Positions 18,941 to 23,865 of a stretch of DNA of 23,865 bases are shown in pieces. This DNA is from Hypsibius dujardini (Eukaryota > Tardigrada > Eutardigrada > Parachela > Hypsibiidae). The DNA is taken from NCBI GenBank assembly GCA_001579985.1, contig LRSR01000061.1:1-23865 (forward strand), in the 5' to 3' direction. The position numbers were made by a program, and so were the translations under genes. The notes beneath the pieces are model-generated. The model saw nothing but the letters and a program-made list of their open reading frames with translations, searched no databases and was not told the DNA's origin. Position 1 is the first letter of the stretch; every line of letters begins with the position of its first letter.

Positions 18941-19280
18941 AATGTCTCGAAAATAAAATAAATCGAAAATCTTAAAATAAAAATAGTTCTATAAAATAAA
19001 GAACAATTTTGGGGTAATTTTGCGTATTGATTATGGTGGAATTTTTTGTTGTTGTGACTAACCTGTCGCTGTGTAGTGTTCCGGTAAGGGTCGATCGTCC
19101 GCTTTCCTCTCTTGATAATCCATAAATCGCGCGTGTCTCCATCCAGTACGTCACACCAGTGATGTGTTTTGATTTTCGCGTTTGACGATGATGGTTCAGA
19201 GATGATGATTCCTCCATTTAACCTTCCATCACATGGACCGTTCCTCGCCGCGTGAAGGCAAGACGAAAACAGACAGGTAA

Positions 19281-19281
<1 letters not shown>
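18941..19281. other. non-coding stretch, nothing firm
   Basis: A/T-rich to 19020, then mixed. ATG at 19233 opens MDRSSPREGKTKTD up to CAG|GTAAAC, but in phase 2, so it would not join the TFAP2 exon in frame. Confidence 0.4.

Positions 19282-19348
<67 letters not shown>
19282..19348. repeat. perfect (CAGG)16-17 array
   Basis: Sixty-seven uninterrupted bases of CAGG/GGCA, in inverted orientation relative to the TGCC block at 12342-12402. Confidence 0.97.
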
Positions 19349-20197
19349 TTCGCTCATGGGAGCGTAACGTGTGCCGTGACGATACCGCCGCAGCGGAGAA
19401 AAAGAAGCCAAGCAAGTCTCCATCGCTGATTGTGATGGTGGCTTGCAGGGTTCTTTTTTATGCGTTAATTGATCCCTCCCTCCGTCCGACTGAGACACAC
19501 GAGAGAAAAGGAAACTGCTAATGAAACTACTGAACTAGATTTTTGTTCCCTCACTCTCGCTCCTCTTTTTCGGTGTAATGTACTATTTCCGCAAGGACTT
19601 CATACAGCGAGAGTTGAGATTATCAACACACTGTCTGTACTTCTCGCACACGGTAGCCGGGGGTCAAAAAAACGCCCCTCTTTCGCGCCTCCACAGACAC
19701 CGGCTGGGGGGGGGGAACTTGGGGAATATAGTAAAATATGGCTGATGGCGATATGTGTCTGTGTCTGTCTGTCTGTCTGTCTGTCTGTGACTGTGTCTGC
19801 GCGTTGATTACATGAGTTTTATTTATCAGGAGACTTTAGTCTTTATAGGCAGTGCTGCCTATGAGGGGGGGGGGTGAAGATAAGGGGCCTGTGTTTGTCT
19901 GACTCGCGATTGGGAGTGTCTGTGGAAGGTCTTTGGCTCTGATGGTGTGGTCGGCTGGTAAAAATTAATCCCCTCTGGTGTTGACTTATATACGCATCCG
20001 CGGGTTTTTCACGATCGAGTGTGTCTGTGTGTGTGTGTCTGTGTGTCTTCAATCATCAAAAATGACCGGAAAACTATTGCCGCAGACACACTGCGCAGTA
20101 ATATATAGAAACTGTTGGGAGGCCTCGCAGCGTTACCGTCCTCCGGGCTGTTAATGAAGAGCTCACAAAACGACGAGGAGATGATGAGGGTGTGGAG
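19349..20197. other. non-coding stretch with a short CTGT array
   Basis: A CTGT array lies at 19755-19799, and G-homopolymer runs near 19707-19716 and 19865-19874. No coding signal. Confidence 0.5.
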
Positions 20198-20205
20198 TAT
20201 ATAAG
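20198..20205 (+). promoter_or_regulatory. possible TATA box (TATATAAG)
   Basis: A good TATA-box match set in G/C-richer flanks (gtggag before, acggcg after). A transcription start about 30 bases downstream would fall near 20230. No convincing coding exon follows: the frame at 20224-20499 is T-rich with no motif. It could drive a non-coding leader exon of TFAP2 or be chance. Confidence 0.3.
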
Positions 20206-20878
20206 ACGGCGTGTGGGGCTGGGATGGGATGGGACTTGTCTTTTTCCGGTGGATTTTCTCCTGACGCGAAAAATTGCTTCTCTCCTTTTTTTTTTAGCGA
20301 ACGAATATTTTTTCGCATTTTTTTTTCGGGAGAGGAATGTGCGATTTATTGTGAGGTTGTGAAATCGTCGTGTGTGTTGTGTGTTGTGTGTGTTGTCTAC
20401 GATACGACGGTGTCTGTGTGTGGAGCATTGGTGTATGGGGAATATACCGGTATTCTTGTTGGCCGGTCCGAAATTCGACATCGTGAATCGGTACGTTAAT
20501 AACTGGACTGTCATGACAGTCTTTTTTGATGAACAGTTTTTAGCTGCTGCGTGTTTGCGTTTAATTGCATAGGAGGGAGCTGGTAGGACGTGGCGCAGTT
20601 TGTTGACGGCTTCCTTCCCCGCTATGCGTCTTCTGTTGGCCGTTTTGTGAGCTGGTTACCGACCAGTCACATAATGAGTTTCTGGTTTCTTAATACCTAT
20701 CTCTTCTTGCGTGTTCATTTTTTAAGCGAAAAAAACCGGAAAACGGTTCTTTTCGCGGCTTTTATTCGCGGCTGTCGTTAGTTAACGGGCTATTCTTCTG
20801 TGGACTATGCCTGCCCTTTGTTTGAACGGATTACTGTATCTTGTATTGTTGCACTGCTTCTCTATCTATCTCTCTACA
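20206..20878. other. non-coding stretch with a 16-base perfect palindrome
   Basis: GACTGTCATGACAGTC at 20506-20521 is its own reverse complement and is followed by a T6 run. The rest shows no recognisable feature. A GTACGT donor-like site is at 20491. Confidence 0.4.
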
Positions 20879-21006
20879 TGTCTGTCTGTCTGTCTGCCTG
20901 TCTGTCTGCCTATCTGCCTATCTGCCTGTCTGTCTGTCTGGCTGTCTGTCTGGCTGTGTGTCTGGCTGTGTGTGTGTCTGGTTGTGTGTCTGGCAGTGTG
21001 TCTGGC

Positions 21007-21045
<39 letters not shown>

Positions 21046-21109
21046 TTGTCTGGCTGGCTAGTGGGCTGACTGGCTGTCTGCCTGCCTGCTTGTCTGCTTG
21101 TCTATCTGC
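20879..21109. repeat. CTGT/CTGG/TGTG compound array
   Basis: TGTC array interrupted by GGCTGTGTGTCTGG-type units in the middle and CCTG units at the end. Confidence 0.95.
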
Positions 21110-22144
21110 ATATACATTCGTCTGACTCTATTTTCATGGCTGTTTGTCTGTGTTACTCCATGTGTAATTCTCCTCTTTCTTCGTCTTTAAAGTGATGTCT
21201 GTAACTGCTCACACGTCACATGAGAAGACTGTCTATGTTTGTTTTGATCAAAAAATTGCCGCACAATATTCTTCCGCAAGTCCACATCCATAAAAATGCC
21301 AGCCCTCCTCCCCCCCCCCAATAAATCCGTCATCAGGATATGCCAGTAGCAGTACTGTAGTTCATAAATCGCCGCGCCACAGTCAAAAACAGTCGTCATT
21401 CCATTGACATTCAGTTCCTCAATAATATCGTCGCACTACTACTCTGACTGACTGACGGATCAGGTAGATGATGACCGGATCATAAAGTGCAGCGGAGGTA
21501 TTTTTAAAAATAAACGTTGAGAGAGCTCTTTCTTTAACCGGTCCATTTCCTCCCCCCCCCCAATTGATTTCCTGATATGTAGATATATATTATATATAGA
21601 TGCTAGAGAAAAGGGGGAAAGTTGTATTGATGGTAGCAACCTACCTGATGTTCTGTTTTGTTCTGTTCTGTTCTGTTCTGTTCTGTTCGGTATGCGGTAT
21701 AGCACACACCGAATGGAGTACTGTACTGTCGCGATCATTTGGTGCTGCCTTTTAGACCCACCCGTACACTGTGACTGCACACACATTGTGCTTCACTGCT
21801 GCCATAATAAACGGCGGATCTAAAACGCAGCACCAAGTGATCGAGGCAGTAACTGTTCGTATGGGTGTAGTTGCTGCACGCCGTTTTCGCGGACGAATGG
21901 CTGAAGGACGATACCAATTAGAGGGTGTCGCCTCGCGGGCCGCAGTACTCGCGTGTCTCTGTGTCTCTGTGTCTCTGTCTCTGTGTCTGGGTGTTTTTTT
22001 TCTCAATTTTTCGTACAATTCCACCTTTTTCGCCGGCTGTCTTTGGGTATGTAGGGTGTGTGTCTCGATAATGCCTGGCAAATCACATCGTTTCACCTCC
22101 AACCATCGTGTGTCTGTGTCTGTGTGTGTATTTCTGTGCTAGCT
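21110..22144. other. non-coding stretch with a pentanucleotide array
   Basis: Contains the TTCTG array (listed separately), C-homopolymers near 21309 and 21551, and a TCTC/TGTC patch at about 21954-21990. A frame at 21771-22142 has a short Arg/Ala-rich segment (near 21860-21950) but no recognised family. Confidence 0.45.
21651..21688. repeat. TTCTG pentanucleotide array
   Basis: Seven to eight TTCTG units, the first slightly altered. It is the only 5-base array of this kind in the window. Confidence 0.95.
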
Positions 22145-22180
22145 CTGTCTGTGTCTGTGTCTGTGTCTGTGTCTGTGTGT
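22145..22180. repeat. TGTGTC hexanucleotide array
   Basis: About six perfect copies of CTGTGT, the same unit as 3330-3454. Confidence 0.95.
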
Positions 22181-22679
22181 ACCTTTTTTTGTGCATTGTC
22201 TGCAGGCATCACACCCGCTGTGTCCACGGCAGACATTTAATGTAGTTGAATAGAGAGAGAGAGAGATTTCTCTCGCTGGTTCTTTTTTTTTTCAAGTTCG
22301 ATGTACGTTGCGCGGGAATATATTCTGAGATATATTTATTTTATTTTCTGTCTGTCTGACTGTCTGACTGGTCGGACACCGCCGCGGCTGTTGTGGTGGT
22401 TTTTTTTTATGAGTGATGCTGCTGCTTGCGAAATTTAGACCTGATTATTTTTAATTCTCTGTGAACTTTTTTTGCCCTCGTTCTTTCTTTTTCTCTTTTT
22501 CTCTTTTTCTTTTTCTTTATCGACAAGTTGATTGCAATTACCATATTCACTGCTGCTGGTGACTTTGTTTTGGCATCACACCGTCATCCCATCGGTGTGT
22601 TTTTTTCTGTATTTACTTGCTCGCCCCGGTGTCTGTGTGCGTCGCGGAAGTGGCGTTCCTTTCGGACGACACTCCCAAG
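22181..22679. other. non-coding stretch upstream of the candidate exon at 22680
   Basis: T-rich with TTTC runs near 22485-22520. The last 50 bases before 22680 are CpG-rich and open in the same frame as MEPQELEQEDQ, so a longer exon starting upstream is possible. I cannot place its start. Confidence 0.4.
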
Positions 22680-22712
22680 ATGGAGCCGCAGGAGCTCGAG
22701 CAGGAAGACCAA
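22680..22712 (+). CDS. candidate short exon MEPQELEQEDQ, alternative start or 33-base microexon of TFAP2
   Basis: ATG in strong context (AAGATGG) opens 11 codons, MEPQELEQEDQ, ending at CAA|GTAGGC in phase 0, 687 bases before the TFAP2 exon; the join would read EDQ-ERRDL. The ATG is preceded directly by AG, so the same 33 bases could be a phase 0-0 microexon inserted between the 17810 exon and 23400 without disturbing the frame. Nine of 11 third positions are G or C. The acidic residues recall the acidic stretch that precedes the equivalent junction in a human TFAP2A isoform (Y-E-D-C-E, from memory). Short length keeps confidence modest. Confidence 0.4.
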
Positions 22713-23399
22713 GTAGGCAGGCACAGTGAGAAATTTCGGGACGCTTTAAAACAGATTGATTAATCAGTTGTTTTTTTTTATTATTTCTTTCTGCTGTCAC
22801 TTTACTTCTCTTTTGAAGGCAAGACCTTGCCTGTGATTAGAACAATTTTAATTTGAATATTTTTGCCCTTGCTGAAAGTACTTGCATTAGATTTTTAGTG
22901 ATATAAAAGTATTGTTTTTGTCTTTCGTAAAATGTCAACGTTGGCGTGGACACTTGACTCGATGTCTGAATCGCTTTCGGTGCTGCTTTTTTTCCTCAGG
23001 CATTTCTGAATGTCCGTGAATGAATGTCTGAATGTCTACGTATCATCTGGGGGCGTATGTTCCTTAAAATTTCAGTGATCACATAAATGAACGACTGATT
23101 CTCTGAATGTCTGGGAGTGAATGTCTGAATGTCTGTGAGTGAATGCCTGAATGTCTGAATTTGCAAATACCATGTGACAACTTGTTTTCCTGGATGTGGG
23201 ATTGACTGTATAAGTCGGCAACTGATTGTCTGAGTGTCTGTGAGTGAATGCCTGAATGTCTGGACGCTTAGAAAGCATGCGCCTTACTGTGCCCTGCTCG
23301 TTTTTCGCATCGTAAAGAAACGCCCATGCTTGTCTGGTGTGTCGATTTAGGCTCTAGAACCCTGTTTTAATTCCATGTTTTTGTCTTTCCTCCTCACAG
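22713..23399. other. intron preceding the TFAP2 exon
   Basis: T-rich sequence, then a decayed GAATGTCT repeat region (listed separately), then a textbook acceptor: a pyrimidine tract ttgtctttcctcctcacag ending at 23399. Confidence 0.7.
22999..23265. repeat. decayed GAATGTCT repeats with a 27-base exact duplication
   Basis: Many GAATGTCTG, GAGTGAATG and GAATGCCTG units with unique spacers. A 27-base segment starting GTCTGTGAGTGAATGCCTGA occurs exactly at 23131-23157 and 23236-23262. Confidence 0.85.
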
Positions 23400-23865
23400 G
23401 AACGGCGTGACTTGGTGTCGGCCGGTCAGTTCTCTTCCGCGTCGGCGTCCCCTTCCGCGTACTCCACATCCGCCCGCTTCACCGGCGGAGCGGACTTCAA
23501 TGCGCCCTACTTCCCGCCGCCGTTCCCGCAGCAGCAGCTGGAGTTCCACGGCCATGTGGCCGCCACCGCCGACGCCTACTCCCACCTCAACTCCTTCCCC
23601 AGTGCGCATCAGCAGTGGTCGCACGCGGGCCAGCAGGCCGCTCGCAATGCCCGCGAGGAGGCCGCCATCCACAGCTTTCAGACCGCCAACGGCCAGCTCC
23701 ACTCGTTCCAGCAGGCGGCCTACGACGCGCGGCGGTCCGAGTATCCGCAGATCCGTCGGCCGGACATTTTGGTCCACACCGGCGGGCACTCGGGTATTCC
23801 CTCGGACCAGGACCTGATGCAGCTGAGCTCGGCGAGTATGCTGCAGCAGGTGATGGACGTCGACG
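23400..23865 (+). CDS. TFAP2: AP-2 family transcription factor, transactivation-region exon (partial, 3' end outside window)
   Basis: AP-2 proteins bind GCC-N3-GGC sites as dimers in the nucleus and regulate ectoderm and other development. This exon encodes 155 codons plus one base, opening in phase 0 at a strong acceptor. It begins ERRDLVSAG, where vertebrate TFAP2 proteins begin exon 2 with DRHDG or ERPDG. Then comes A-D-F-N-A-P-Y-F-P-P-P-F (31-42), matching the A-D-F-Q-P-P-Y-F-P-P-P-Y core, D-A-Y-S-H-L-N (58-64) matching D-P-Y-S-H-V-N, and D-A-R-R-S-E-Y-P-Q-I-R-R-P-D-I-L-V-H (109-126) matching TFAP2B D-P-R-R-D-Y-H-S-V-R-R-P-D-V-L-L-H (from memory). Gln-rich segments lie between. The DNA-binding and helix-span-helix domains are in later exons beyond the window. 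Third positions are strongly G/C. The final Tyr of the PPxY motif is Phe here. Confidence 0.9.

Noticed and set aside
19233-19276. MDRSSPREGKTKTD frame ending at CAG|GTAAAC
   Set aside because: Ends in phase 2 and abuts the CAGG array, with no other support.

Overview
The window is animal nuclear DNA, most likely from an invertebrate. Genes are split by GT-AG introns, coding exons are small islands in long non-coding sequence, and there are no bacterial-style operons. Two genes can be named from their protein sequence. At the left edge (76-1122, + strand) are the last four exons of a metazoan Dicer: the C-terminal half of RNase IIIb plus the terminal double-stranded RNA binding domain. At the right edge (23400-23865, + strand, cut by the window end) is the exon encoding the transactivation region of an AP-2 family transcription factor (TFAP2). 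Species cannot be fixed from this sequence. The short Dicer introns (75, 58 and 313 bases) and the heavy CTGT-type microsatellite load would fit a lophotrochozoan or flatworm, but that is a weak guess.

Layout. 1-75: end of a Dicer intron with a GACA array. 76-1122: four Dicer exons and the stop codon, with a possible polyadenylation signal near 1295. 1123-4478: non-coding sequence with CTGT, CA and TGTGTC arrays. 4479-4502, 6913-7062, 17810-18313 and 22680-22712: four separate stretches that each start with ATG, end at a GT splice donor in phase 0, and could each be joined in frame to the TFAP2 exon at 23400, whose acceptor is also phase 0. The strongest are the 168-residue Gln/Gly/Ser-rich exon at 17810 and the G/C-third-position-rich 50-residue exon at 6913. 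The two short ones are more speculative. I read this as a TFAP2 locus with several alternative 5' ends spread over about 19 kb, the arrangement known for vertebrate TFAP2A, although one or more of these exons could belong to another gene.

The remaining sequence is microsatellite and minisatellite arrays: CTGT/ACAG and TGCC/GGCA tetramers, TGTGTC/ACAGAC hexamers, a 21-base and a 23-base minisatellite, a TAATAG-type block, and a decayed roughly 61-base repeat. These arrays generate many long but meaningless open reading frames (Cys-Leu-Ser-Val or Asp-Thr runs), which I have not annotated. I see no RNA genes, CRISPR arrays or recognisable intact transposons.

How the genes relate: Dicer processes microRNA and siRNA precursors, and TFAP2 is a developmental transcription factor. 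They are neighbours in the same orientation and nothing suggests a functional unit. The most interesting non-genic features are the set of candidate TFAP2 first exons, the altered PPxY motif in the TFAP2 exon, and perfect inverted tetranucleotide arrays lying inside what would be one TFAP2 primary transcript.
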